Below are positions 1 through 5,092 of a DNA stretch of 5,092 nt, one piece after another. The position numbers and the translations under genes are program-made. Source of the DNA: Flavobacteriaceae bacterium (GTDB taxonomy: Bacteria > Bacteroidota > Bacteroidia > Flavobacteriales > Flavobacteriaceae). Numbering within the stretch: the stretch's first letter is position 1; each line of letters starts with the position of its first letter. Location of the stretch: contig DOIV01000340.1 in assembly GCA_003511845.1 (NCBI GenBank), forward strand, positions 1-5,092, read 5' to 3'. The notes beneath the pieces were generated by a model, which ran no database searches, was not told the DNA's origin, and saw nothing but the letters and a program-made list of their open reading frames with translations.

Positions 1-22
1 GTAAAGTTACTACAGCAAAAAT
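1..22 (+). repeat. Left copy of 22-bp inverted repeat at the window ends
   Basis: Bases 1-22 are the exact reverse complement of bases 5071-5092, and the match stops at base 23 (G here, C in the other copy). This copy lies inside dinB and encodes the conserved thumb residues KVTTAK, so it is ordinary coding sequence and not a transposon end. Both copies sit exactly on the window limits, which suggests a contig or assembly-graph boundary. Confidence 0.9.
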
Positions 23-527
23 GTATAATTTAGGTATTTTTACAGGGAAGGATTTAAAAGAAAAATCGTTAGAATTTTTAACACAACATTTTAAAAAATC
101 AGGGAAACATTATCATCAAATTGTGAGAGGCATCCACAATAGTGAGGTTAAAACGGATAGAATTAGAAAGTCTGTTGCGGCAGAACATACTTTTCATACC
201 AATCTTACTTCAGAAATTTATATGATTGAGAAGCTAGAACAAATAGCCTCCGAGCTAGAAAAAAGGCTTAAAAAATCTAAAATATCTGGTAAGACCATTA
301 CGTTAAAAATAAAATATAGCGATTTTACATTGCAAACTAGAAGTAAGACTATTCCTTATTTTGTAAATGATAAAGATTTGATTTTAGAGTTGGCAAAAGA
401 GTTGTTGTATCAAAAAAAAATAGACAATTCTGTTAGATTGCTAGGCTTGTCTTTGACAAATTTAAATACCAATCATAAAAAAAAGAAAGAAGCGAAAGTT
501 GAGGTGCAATTGAAATTAGAATTTTAA
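1..527 (+). CDS. dinB: DNA polymerase IV (DinB, Y-family), 3' part only, cut by left window edge
   Basis: Error-prone Y-family polymerase used in translesion synthesis and damage tolerance. The reading frame is open from base 3, giving about 174 C-terminal residues. The ATG at 21 is an internal Met, because the codons before it (KVTTAK) continue the helix-hairpin-helix of the thumb, followed by LGIFTGKDLKEKS. The little-finger domain follows: the RIRKSVAAEHTF motif, a helical part (IEKLEQIASELEKRLKK), then GKTITLKIKYSDFTLQTRSKT and NSVRLLGLSLTNL. The final residues QLKLEF match a sliding-clamp binding motif at the extreme C-terminus, as is usual in Pol IV. The palm and fingers with the catalytic acidic residues lie outside the window, so activity cannot be judged. 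A lysine-rich linker (NHKKKKEAK) joins the little finger to the clamp motif. The gene is followed directly by an intrinsic terminator, so it ends its transcription unit. The family assignment is firm. Confidence 0.93.
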   Translation, partial: KVTTAKMYNLGIFTGKDLKEKSLEFLTQHFKKSGKHYHQIVRGIHNSEVKTDRIRKSVAAEHTFHTNLTSEIYMIEKLEQIASELEKRLKKSKISGKTITLKIKYSDFTLQTRSKTIPYFVNDKDLILELAKELLYQKKIDNSVRLLGLSLTNLNTNHKKKKEAKVEVQLKLEF

Positions 528-539
528 TCGCAAGGCGAT

Positions 540-568
540 AGCCAAACGGGTTTAACCTGTTTGGTTTT
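540..568 (+). terminator. Rho-independent terminator of dinB
   Basis: The arms CCAAACGGGT (542-551) and ACCTGTTTGG (555-564) form a 10-bp stem with one G-U wobble and a 3-nt loop. Two further weak pairs extend the stem outward at 540-541. A run of four T (565-568) follows. The hairpin begins 13-15 bases after the dinB stop, which suits termination of that gene. Confidence 0.75.
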
Positions 569-586
569 CCGAGGCCTGCTTCGAAA
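567..586. repeat. Second imperfect hairpin, probably part of a dispersed repeat
   Basis: TTCCGAGGC (567-575) pairs with GCTTCGAAA (578-586) with one mismatch and one wobble, leaving a very short loop. It starts inside the T-run of the dinB terminator. From memory, similar TTCCGAGGCCTGCCTCGGAA-like hairpins occur in intergenic DNA of flavobacteria. This copy would be a degenerate one. It may also reinforce termination. Confidence 0.4.
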
Positions 587-597
587 TTAATACTTAA

Positions 598-637
598 TGT
601 CATTCAGAACAAAGCGTAGTAGAGTGAAGAATCTCTA
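598..637. repeat. Intergenic dispersed repeat of the 'TGTCATTC...GAAGAATCTC' type
   Basis: The stretch opens with TGTCATTCAGAAC and closes with GTGAAGAATCTC. This matches in outline a short intergenic repeat that I recall as common in Bacteroidota genomes (TGTCATTCTGAGCG...GAAGAATCTC). ATTC near one end and GAAT near the other could pair. It lies between the dinB terminator and the promoter of the next gene. The remaining bases up to about 690 show no coding potential that I can support. Recognition is from memory, and a genome-wide copy count would decide it. Confidence 0.55.
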
Positions 638-696
638 TATTTACAATAAAATTATTCGAACTTCAATTTCTACTTATTAGAATTTCAAAGAGCAAA

Positions 697-726
697 TATG
701 TAGATAAAATTTATTCACTAACTTTG
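697..726 (+). promoter_or_regulatory. Promoter of the DUF6146-like lipoprotein gene
   Basis: TAACTTTG at 719-726 matches the Bacteroidota -7 consensus TAnnTTTG exactly. A weak -33 candidate (TATG, 697-700) lies 18 bases upstream. The start codon is 38 bases downstream of the element, which would leave a leader of about 30 nt. That leader is A-rich (AAATTATAAACAG before the ATG) with no Shine-Dalgarno sequence. Confidence 0.55.
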
Positions 727-764
727 GAATACTCTTTGTATATATTCATTAAAATTATAAACAG

Positions 765-1175
765 ATGAAAAATTTAATTTATATAGTTACCATTTTAAGC
801 CTTTTAATTTTTAGTTGTGGTACTCCTAAAAAAGTGGTAGCCGTAAAAGAAGAACCTGTTAGAATTGCTAATGACAGCCTAGAGTATGAAATCATAATTA
901 TGGATATAGGCTTTAATAACTATTTAGCAACTGCTAAACCAATGAGTTATTATTCCCTTAATACACTTGAAACAAAAAACAGAGTGTATGTAAGTGAGTG
1001 GAATACTAGAGCTAGAAATCCGTCAAGGTTTGACACTTCTAGTATCTACGAAAATATAATTGACTACCAGCCACATATAAGCTATGGACTAGAAGTCAAT
1101 TATAAATTGTATCAATATTTTCAATTCGCTCAGAAAAAATATAAGATGCGTTTAGGAAATTTCAGAATTGATTAA
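765..1175 (+). CDS. DUF6146-type small lipoprotein, function unknown
   Basis: A 136-residue protein with a bacterial lipoprotein signal peptide: a short basic start (MKN), a hydrophobic stretch (residues 4-16, LIYIVTILSLLIF) and a lipobox-like IFSC with the acylated Cys at position 18. The mature protein should be anchored in an envelope membrane, probably facing the periplasm or outer membrane. After a Lys/Val/Glu linker (about 20-35) comes a compact domain with DSLEYEIIIMDIGFNNYLATAK, then YVSEWNTRARNP and a C-terminal VNYKLYQYFQFAQKKYKMRL, rich in Tyr and Phe. This pattern fits what I remember of DUF6146, a family of flavobacterial proteins without known function. No catalytic motif is evident. 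The gene has its own promoter and ends 6 bp from the stop of the convergent pckA. The gene and signal peptide are well supported; the family name is from memory. Confidence 0.8.
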   Translation: MKNLIYIVTILSLLIFSCGTPKKVVAVKEEPVRIANDSLEYEIIIMDIGFNNYLATAKPMSYYSLNTLETKNRVYVSEWNTRARNPSRFDTSSIYENIIDYQPHISYGLEVNYKLYQYFQFAQKKYKMRLGNFRID

Positions 1176-1181
1176 GACGAA

Positions 1182-2798
1182 CTAAAATGAAAACCGTTGT
1201 GGGCCGCCTCTTCTTATTTCTTCATTTGCTGACATTTCAAACTTATTGAAATTTTCTCTAAAAGCATTTGATAATTTAAAAGCCATTTTATAATACGCTT
1301 CATCATTATTCCATGTCGTTCTCGGACTTAATACATCTGTAGGTACGCCAGGGCATTTTCTAGGCTGAGCAACTCCAAAAACGGAATGTATATGATAATC
1401 TTCGTAGCAATATTTACCTAAATCACCGTTTAAAGCAGCGTTAATCATTGCTCTTGTATATTTCAATTTCATTCTAGTGCCTATCCCATAAGGGCCACCA
1501 GTCCAACCTGTATTCACCAACCAAACACTTACATTAGAATCTTTCATTTTTTTACTTAACATTTCTGCATATTTAGCAGGATGTAAAGGCATAAATGGAG
1601 CTCCAAAACAAGCCGAAAAAGAAGGGACTGGCTCTGTAACTCCAGCTTCTGTACCTGCTACTTTAGCAGTATAGCCTGAAATAAAATGATAGGCAGCTTG
1701 ATTAGGTAATAGTCTAGAAATTGGAGGTAAAACTCCAAAAGCATCAGCGGTTAAAAAGAATATGTTTTTAGGATTTCCAGCCAGTGAAGGTTCTTGAATA
1801 TTGTCAATATGATGTATAGGATAGCTTACTCTTGTGTTTTGTGTAATTGAAGTATTGGTGAAATCAACTTCATTGGTGTTGGCTTTACAAACTACGTTTT
1901 CTAGTAATGCCCCTGATCTTATCGCATTGTAAATATCAGGTTCATTTTCTTTAGAGAGGTCTATAACTTTAGCATAGCAGCCGCCTTCAAAATTAAAAAT
2001 AATATCATCTTTTGTCCATCCATGTTCGTCATCACCAATCAATTTTCTATTAGGATCAGCAGATAAGGTGGTTTTACCTGTACCTGACAAACCAAAGAAA
2101 ATAGCAGTTTCTCCATTTTCACCAACATTTGCAGAACAATGCATAGGTAAGGTCTCTTTTTCTACAGGTAAGATAAAGTTTAAAGCAGAGAAAATACCTT
2201 TTTTTATTTCACCAGTATAACCAGTACCGCCAATAAGGGCAATTTTCTTACTAAAATTTAAGATAGCAAAATTATGTTGTCGAGTGCCATCTTCAGAAGC
2301 AATAGCCATAAAGCTAGGAGCTTGAACAATGGTCCAATCTGGAGTGAAGTTTTTCAGCTCATTTTCATCAGGTCTTAAAAACATATTGTAGGCAAATAAA
2401 CTTGACCAAGGTAGTTCTGATATTATTCTGATATTGATTCTGAAGTTTTCATCAGCACATGCATAAGAATCTCTTACATACAATTCTTTATTTGAAAGAT
2501 ATGAAACTACTTTGTTATATAGCTTATCAAATTTATCCTCTTCAAACGGAATGTTAATATCTCCCCACCATACTTTATCTTTAGTAATATTATCTTTAAC
2601 AATAAACCTGTCTAAAGGAGAACGACCGGTAAATTCACCTGTATTTACCATCAATGCACCAGATTTTACAATCTTACCTTGACCTTTTTCAACACAAATG
2701 TCTGTTAATTTTTCAGGGGATAGATTCCAATGTACAGTGGCCTCTTTTATTCCGTAATTCTCTACAGTTTGTTTTGCAGATAATATTGAATTTTTCAT
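1182..2798 (-). CDS. pckA: Phosphoenolpyruvate carboxykinase (ATP)
   Basis: Cytosolic gluconeogenic enzyme: oxaloacetate + ATP gives phosphoenolpyruvate + ADP + CO2 (EC 4.1.1.49). The 538-residue product has full family length. Visible motifs are TGRSP (Arg59, oxaloacetate-binding Arg), GYTGEIKKG (Tyr194, Lys200), MHCSANVGE (His220), the P-loop GLSGTGKTTLS (236-246, Lys242/Thr243), the kinase-2 metal site LIGDDEHGW (253-261, Asp257), FNFEGGCYAK, and NTRVSYP (Arg323). By alignment to E. coli PckA from memory, Lys200, His220 and Asp257 correspond to the Mn2+ ligands Lys213, His232 and Asp269, so all key residues are present and the enzyme should be active. The ATG at 2796-2798 follows an A-rich leader (AAAAAAAGCTA) and gives the usual N-terminus. 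It lies downstream of the DUF423 gene on the same strand (83 bp gap) but has its own promoter and a candidate operator, so it is probably controlled separately. It converges on the lipoprotein gene with 6 bp between stops. Confidence 0.98.
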   Translation of the reverse strand: MKNSILSAKQTVENYGIKEATVHWNLSPEKLTDICVEKGQGKIVKSGALMVNTGEFTGRSPLDRFIVKDNITKDKVWWGDINIPFEEDKFDKLYNKVVSYLSNKELYVRDSYACADENFRINIRIISELPWSSLFAYNMFLRPDENELKNFTPDWTIVQAPSFMAIASEDGTRQHNFAILNFSKKIALIGGTGYTGEIKKGIFSALNFILPVEKETLPMHCSANVGENGETAIFFGLSGTGKTTLSADPNRKLIGDDEHGWTKDDIIFNFEGGCYAKVIDLSKENEPDIYNAIRSGALLENVVCKANTNEVDFTNTSITQNTRVSYPIHHIDNIQEPSLAGNPKNIFFLTADAFGVLPPISRLLPNQAAYHFISGYTAKVAGTEAGVTEPVPSFSACFGAPFMPLHPAKYAEMLSKKMKDSNVSVWLVNTGWTGGPYGIGTRMKLKYTRAMINAALNGDLGKYCYEDYHIHSVFGVAQPRKCPGVPTDVLSPRTTWNNDEAYYKMAFKLSNAFRENFNKFEMSANEEIRRGGPQRFSF

Positions 2799-2819
2799 TA
2801 GCTTTTTTTAAAATTTTGA

Positions 2820-2850
2820 CAAAAGTAAATAAAATTACTTGTAACGAAAA
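2820..2850 (-). promoter_or_regulatory. pckA promoter (TAnnTTTG type)
   Basis: On the minus strand, TACTTTTG (2827 down to 2820) fits the -7 consensus TAnnTTTG exactly. A T-rich -33 candidate (TTTT/TTTC around 2850-2846) lies 18-19 bases upstream. The -7 element ends 21 bases before the pckA ATG, implying a very short leader. This is consistent with flavobacterial promoters as described for the phylum. Confidence 0.6.
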
Positions 2851-2859
2851 CGTTTGCGT
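2844..2859. promoter_or_regulatory. Imperfect palindrome, candidate LacI-family operator at pckA
   Basis: ACGAAAACGTTTGCGT is symmetric at 14 of 16 positions, with a perfect AAACGTTT core and the dyad centre on the central CG. LacI-family sites (CcpA cre, Cra/FruR) typically have such a CG-centred, A/T-flanked dyad. It overlaps the inferred -33 region of the pckA promoter, a position suited to regulation of gluconeogenesis. The symmetry is directly visible; the regulator family is inference and no regulator gene is in the window. Confidence 0.45.
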
Positions 2860-2881
2860 AAAAAATTTATTGTACTAAAAA

Positions 2882-3253
2882 TTATTTATTTTTAATAAAG
2901 TTGAATAGCATTAAAACCCAGCCAATAATGAGTAGCAGTCCGCCAAATGGTGTAATAAACCAAATTGATTTAGGGTCAATACCTCCGGCAGTTATGGCAT
3001 AAAGTGAGCCAGAGAAAAATAATATTCCGATAAAGAAGAACCAACTAATGGTGTTTTTTGTTTTGCTAGAGAAATCTATGTAGGTATTTACAAAAAGAAG
3101 TACAATGACATGATACATTTGATAGCGAACTCCTGTTTCAAAACTTTTCAAGGCATCTACACCCAGTTTTTCTTTCAAAGCATGAGCTCCGAAAGCTCCT
3201 AATATAATTGCTATTGCACCTAAAGCTGAAGTAATGGCTAGATTTTTTTTCAT
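2882..3253 (-). CDS. DUF423 family inner-membrane protein
   Basis: A 123-residue polytopic membrane protein of the DUF423 (YgdD-like) family, whose function is not established. Four hydrophobic segments are visible: about residues 4-22 (LAITSALGAIAIILGAFGA), 46-60 (MYHVIVLLFVNTYID), 69-88 and 97-119. Family hallmarks are GAFGAHALK (19-27), FETGVRYQMYH (38-48), FSGSLYA (80-86) and TPFGG followed by GW (101-112). The frame is open for ten more codons upstream to a TTG at 3283. The ATG at 3251-3253 is preferred because it gives the usual MKKN-type N-terminus and because the TTG extension covers the likely promoter. It is transcribed toward pckA, 83 bp away, and is divergent from the saccharopine dehydrogenase-like gene across an 87-bp gap. 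The short basic C-terminus (NFIKNK) suggests a cytoplasmic end. Confidence 0.88.
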   Translation of the reverse strand: MKKNLAITSALGAIAIILGAFGAHALKEKLGVDALKSFETGVRYQMYHVIVLLFVNTYIDFSSKTKNTISWFFFIGILFFSGSLYAITAGGIDPKSIWFITPFGGLLLIIGWVLMLFNFIKNK

Positions 3254-3272
3254 AATGATTAATTCTCTAGTA

Positions 3273-3280
3273 TAAAAGTA
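3273..3280 (-). promoter_or_regulatory. Possible -7 element of the DUF423 gene
   Basis: The minus-strand TACTTTTA differs from TAnnTTTG only in the last base and lies 19 bases before the chosen ATG. No clear -33 TTG is found at the expected distance. It falls within the reading frame extension that starts at TTG 3283, which argues against that earlier start. Confidence 0.35.
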
Positions 3281-3311
3281 CAATTTATTCTTAAAATACG
3301 TTCATATTTTA

Positions 3312-3319
3312 TACATTCG
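3312..3319 (+). promoter_or_regulatory. Possible -7 element of the saccharopine dehydrogenase-like gene
   Basis: TACATTCG has one mismatch to TAnnTTTG and lies 21 bases before the ATG at 3341, the same spacing as at pckA. No good -33 element is visible. The gap 3254-3340 must hold promoters for both divergent genes, which makes a site here plausible. The leader AAGATAAA before the ATG is A-rich without a Shine-Dalgarno sequence. Confidence 0.3.
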
Positions 3320-3340
3320 TTATACCAATTTTAAGATAAA

Positions 3341-4714
3341 ATGAGAAAAGTTTTGATTATAGGAGCTGGCCGATCTTCAGCATCATTGATAAAGTATTTA
3401 TTAGACAAATCTACTGAAGAAAATCTACAAGTTATTGTAGCTGATGTTACAATTGAAACAGCTCAGTCAAAAATTAACGGACATAAAAACGGGAAAGCCA
3501 TAGCTTTAGATGTTTTTGATGCAGATGCACGAAATACAGCAATACAAAATGCAACTATTGTGGTTTCTATGTTGCCAGCTCGTTTTCATTTAGAGGTTGC
3601 CAAAGATTGTGTGATTTATAAGAAAAGTATGGTGACGGCTTCCTATATTTCTGCTGAAATGAAAACTCTAGATGCTGAGGTAAAAAAACAGGGCTTGGTT
3701 TTTATGAATGAAATTGGTTTAGATCCTGGTATTGACCATATGAGTGCCATGCAGGTTATTGATAAAATTCATGAGGATAAAGATGCTGAATTGTTACTTT
3801 TTGAGTCTTTTACTGGCGGACTTGTAGCTCCAGAAAGTGATACGAATCTATGGAATTACAAATTTACTTGGAACCCTAGAAATGTAGTCTTGGCTGGGCA
3901 AGGTGGTGCTGCAAAATTTATTCAAGAAGGTACTTATAAATACATACCTTATCATAAATTATTTAGACGCACTGAAATTTTACATGTAAACGGAAGTGGT
4001 AAATTTGAAGCTTATGCCAATAGAGATTCTTTAAAATATCGTGAAATTTATGGTTTGCAAGATATCTTAACCTTATATAGAGGCACTATACGTAAAATTG
4101 GTTTTTCAAGAGCATGGAATATGTTTGTACAATTGGGTATGACTGACGATAGCTATGTAATGGAAGGTTCTGAACACATGTCTTTTCGTGATTTTACCAA
4201 TTCTTTTTTGGCATATAACCCACATGATTCAGTAGAATTAAAATTGCGTTCTTATCTTAAAATTGATCAAGATGATGTGGTCTGGGAGAAGTTGGTTGAG
4301 CTTGGTATTTTCAATCCGAATAAAAAAGTGGAATTAAAAGATGCGACTCCTGCACAAATTTTACAAAAAATATTGATGGATAGTTGGACTCTAGAAGCAG
4401 AGGACAAAGACATGATTGTAATGCAACATAAATTCGGATATGAATATAAAGGAGAAAAACGCCAAATAGAATCAAGTATGGTGGTTATTGGTGAAGACCA
4501 AACCTATACAGCAATGGCAAAAACTGTTGGGTTGCCTGTAGCAATAGCTACACTAAAAATTCTAAATGGAGAAATTAAAACCCCAGGAGTTCAATTGCCA
4601 ATTACTAAAGAAGTTTATGAACCTATTCTAAAAGAATTGGAAGAAAACGGCATTGTATTTAAGGAAGTTAAAGTACCATATTTAGGCTACAACCCTGAAA
4701 ATGTAAATGGATGA
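3341..4714 (+). CDS. Saccharopine dehydrogenase family oxidoreductase
   Basis: A 457-residue cytosolic NAD(P)-dependent enzyme of the saccharopine dehydrogenase/reductase family. Members interconvert saccharopine with either lysine + 2-oxoglutarate or glutamate + aminoadipate semialdehyde. The N-terminal Rossmann fold starts at once: KVLIIGAGRSSASLIKYL (3-20), with GAGRSS in place of the usual GxGxxG, then an acidic residue after the second strand (VIVADVT, Asp35). Further landmarks are VVSMLPARFH (74-83), TASYIS (99-104) and the strongly conserved NEIGLDPGIDHM (123-134) that begins the substrate domain. FTWNPRNVVLAGQGGAAKF and the C-terminal PITKEVYEPILKELEENGIVF are also typical of the family. 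The length fits a stand-alone enzyme, not the fused LKR/SDH form. No lysine-pathway partner is in the window, so the direction (degradation or synthesis) and cofactor cannot be decided. It is divergent from DUF423, and its stop is 2 bp from that of the convergent remnant. Confidence 0.9.
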   Translation: MRKVLIIGAGRSSASLIKYLLDKSTEENLQVIVADVTIETAQSKINGHKNGKAIALDVFDADARNTAIQNATIVVSMLPARFHLEVAKDCVIYKKSMVTASYISAEMKTLDAEVKKQGLVFMNEIGLDPGIDHMSAMQVIDKIHEDKDAELLLFESFTGGLVAPESDTNLWNYKFTWNPRNVVLAGQGGAAKFIQEGTYKYIPYHKLFRRTEILHVNGSGKFEAYANRDSLKYREIYGLQDILTLYRGTIRKIGFSRAWNMFVQLGMTDDSYVMEGSEHMSFRDFTNSFLAYNPHDSVELKLRSYLKIDQDDVVWEKLVELGIFNPNKKVELKDATPAQILQKILMDSWTLEAEDKDMIVMQHKFGYEYKGEKRQIESSMVVIGEDQTYTAMAKTVGLPVAIATLKILNGEIKTPGVQLPITKEVYEPILKELEENGIVFKEVKVPYLGYNPENVNG

Positions 4715-4716
4715 TT

Positions 4717-4863
4717 TTACAAACTCCAACCTTCTCTATACTCTCTTTTTACAAATTGATTTGCCTCATTAAAGTTTGTGATTTTCATGTTGGTACCATC
4801 CCACAATAGTTTTTTTCTACCAGGATATTCAAATCTATTGTTTGCATTTTCTTTTCTAAGCAT
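4717..4863 (-). pseudogene. C-terminal remnant of a Gfo/Idh/MocA-type oxidoreductase
   Basis: The minus strand encodes 48 residues from ATG 4863 to TAA 4717. RKKLLWDGTNMKITNF, ANQFVKREY and a terminal REGWSL closely resemble the C-terminal end of Bacteroidota Gfo/Idh/MocA dehydrogenases, which usually have several hundred residues. Upstream in the same frame a TAG stop occurs four codons before the ATG. The sequence further upstream is AT-rich with stops, and I find no continuation of the family in it. The cofactor-binding Rossmann domain and catalytic residues are absent, so the piece cannot be an active enzyme of this family. It is most likely the tail left after deletion of a larger gene, with no promoter seen. 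It could instead be a small expressed peptide, but the match to a family C-terminus makes a relic likelier. Recognition is from memory. Confidence 0.62.
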
Positions 4864-5070
4864 ATAACGTAACTATTCACCCACAAATTTAGATATTTAA
4901 AAACACATATAATTTGAGTTGTGAGAATCATTATTATATATTAACAATTCTTTCTACTTGTTAACCATGTTTTTTCTGATTTTGTAAAAATCATTCTTTT
5001 TATTAACGTTGTTGATAACTATTTGATACTAAGTGATCTGATTATTTGTTGATTAAGGTTAAAACTATTG
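4864..5070. other. AT-rich non-coding stretch with TTAAC and TTGTTGAT motifs
   Basis: I see no gene here; all frames are rich in stops. TTAAC recurs at 4941-4945, 4961-4965 (within TTGTTAAC, 4958-4965) and 5003-5007. TTGTTGAT recurs at 5009-5016 and 5046-5053. AATCATT followed by a T/A-rich run and TTAAC occurs twice, at 4926-4945 and 4989-5007. The minus-strand TTATCAACA (5018-5010) is one base from the DnaA box TTATCCACA. This could be the regulatory region of a gene beyond the right edge, or decayed DNA upstream of the oxidoreductase remnant. Confidence 0.4.
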
Positions 5071-5092
5071 ATTTTTGCTGTAGTAACTTTAC
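5071..5092 (-). repeat. Right copy of 22-bp inverted repeat at the window ends
   Basis: Exact reverse complement of bases 1-22. Read on the minus strand it repeats the dinB codons KVTTAK, but the frame then leaves DinB similarity (INSFNLNQQ...) and stops 17 codons later. This copy is therefore not part of a second dinB gene. Confidence 0.9.

Noticed and set aside
21..23. ATG at base 21 as the start of a short gene
   Set aside because: The frame is open to the window edge, and the codons before it encode conserved DinB thumb residues, so the ATG is internal to a truncated dinB.
2654..2878. A 74-codon plus-strand open frame over the 5' end of pckA and its promoter
   Set aside because: It is antisense to the firmly identified pckA coding region, has no family resemblance, and runs through the pckA promoter and operator. 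It is a shadow frame.
3254..3283. TTG start at 3283 for the DUF423 protein
   Set aside because: It would add ten residues not typical of the family and overlaps a likely -7 promoter element. The ATG at 3251-3253 gives the standard N-terminus.
5010..5018. Replication origin suggested by a DnaA-box-like sequence
   Set aside because: There is only one near-match, and no dnaA, dnaN or other origin-linked gene is in the window. AT-rich DNA produces such matches easily.
1..5092. Whole window as a composite transposon bounded by 22-bp terminal inverted repeats
   Set aside because: No transposase or integrase is present, the left repeat is conserved dinB coding sequence, and the cargo is housekeeping genes. 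Target-site duplications cannot be seen because the window ends at the repeats.

Overview
The window looks like an ordinary chromosomal stretch from a member of the Bacteroidota, most likely the family Flavobacteriaceae. The base composition is strongly AT-rich (GC roughly one third by eye). Starts are preceded by A-rich leaders instead of Shine-Dalgarno sequences. Several leaders carry the Bacteroidota-type -7 promoter element TAnnTTTG. The proteins (DinB ending in QLKLEF, a DUF6146-like lipoprotein, ATP-type PckA, DUF423, a saccharopine dehydrogenase-like protein) all read like flavobacterial versions. No phage, transposase, CRISPR, toxin or defence gene is visible.

Layout: (1) 1-527, + strand: the 3' part of dinB (DNA polymerase IV), cut by the left edge, followed by a good intrinsic terminator and a dispersed-repeat-like stretch (567-637). 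(2) 765-1175, + strand: a small DUF6146-type lipoprotein with its own promoter, running tail to tail into pckA with only 6 bp between stops. (3) 1182-2798, - strand: complete pckA with a short leader, a TAnnTTTG promoter and a 16-bp imperfect palindrome centred on CG that overlaps its -33 region. (4) 2882-3253, - strand: a four-helix DUF423 membrane protein, upstream of pckA and in the same direction. (5) 3341-4714, + strand: a saccharopine dehydrogenase-family protein, divergent from DUF423. (6) 4717-4863, - strand: a 48-residue remnant resembling the C-terminus of a Gfo/Idh/MocA oxidoreductase. (7) 4864-5092: AT-rich DNA without a recognisable gene.

The genes do not form one pathway. PckA is the gluconeogenic entry enzyme, and the saccharopine dehydrogenase-like protein probably belongs to amino-acid (lysine) metabolism. 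The others are a repair polymerase, a lipoprotein and a membrane protein of unknown role.

The most unusual structural fact is that the first 22 and last 22 bases of the window are exact reverse complements. The left copy lies inside conserved dinB coding sequence and the right copy in non-coding DNA. This is most simply a contig or assembly-graph boundary, but an inversion junction should be excluded. The second item worth attention is the putative LacI-type operator at the pckA promoter. I do not see a convincing undescribed multi-gene system here.
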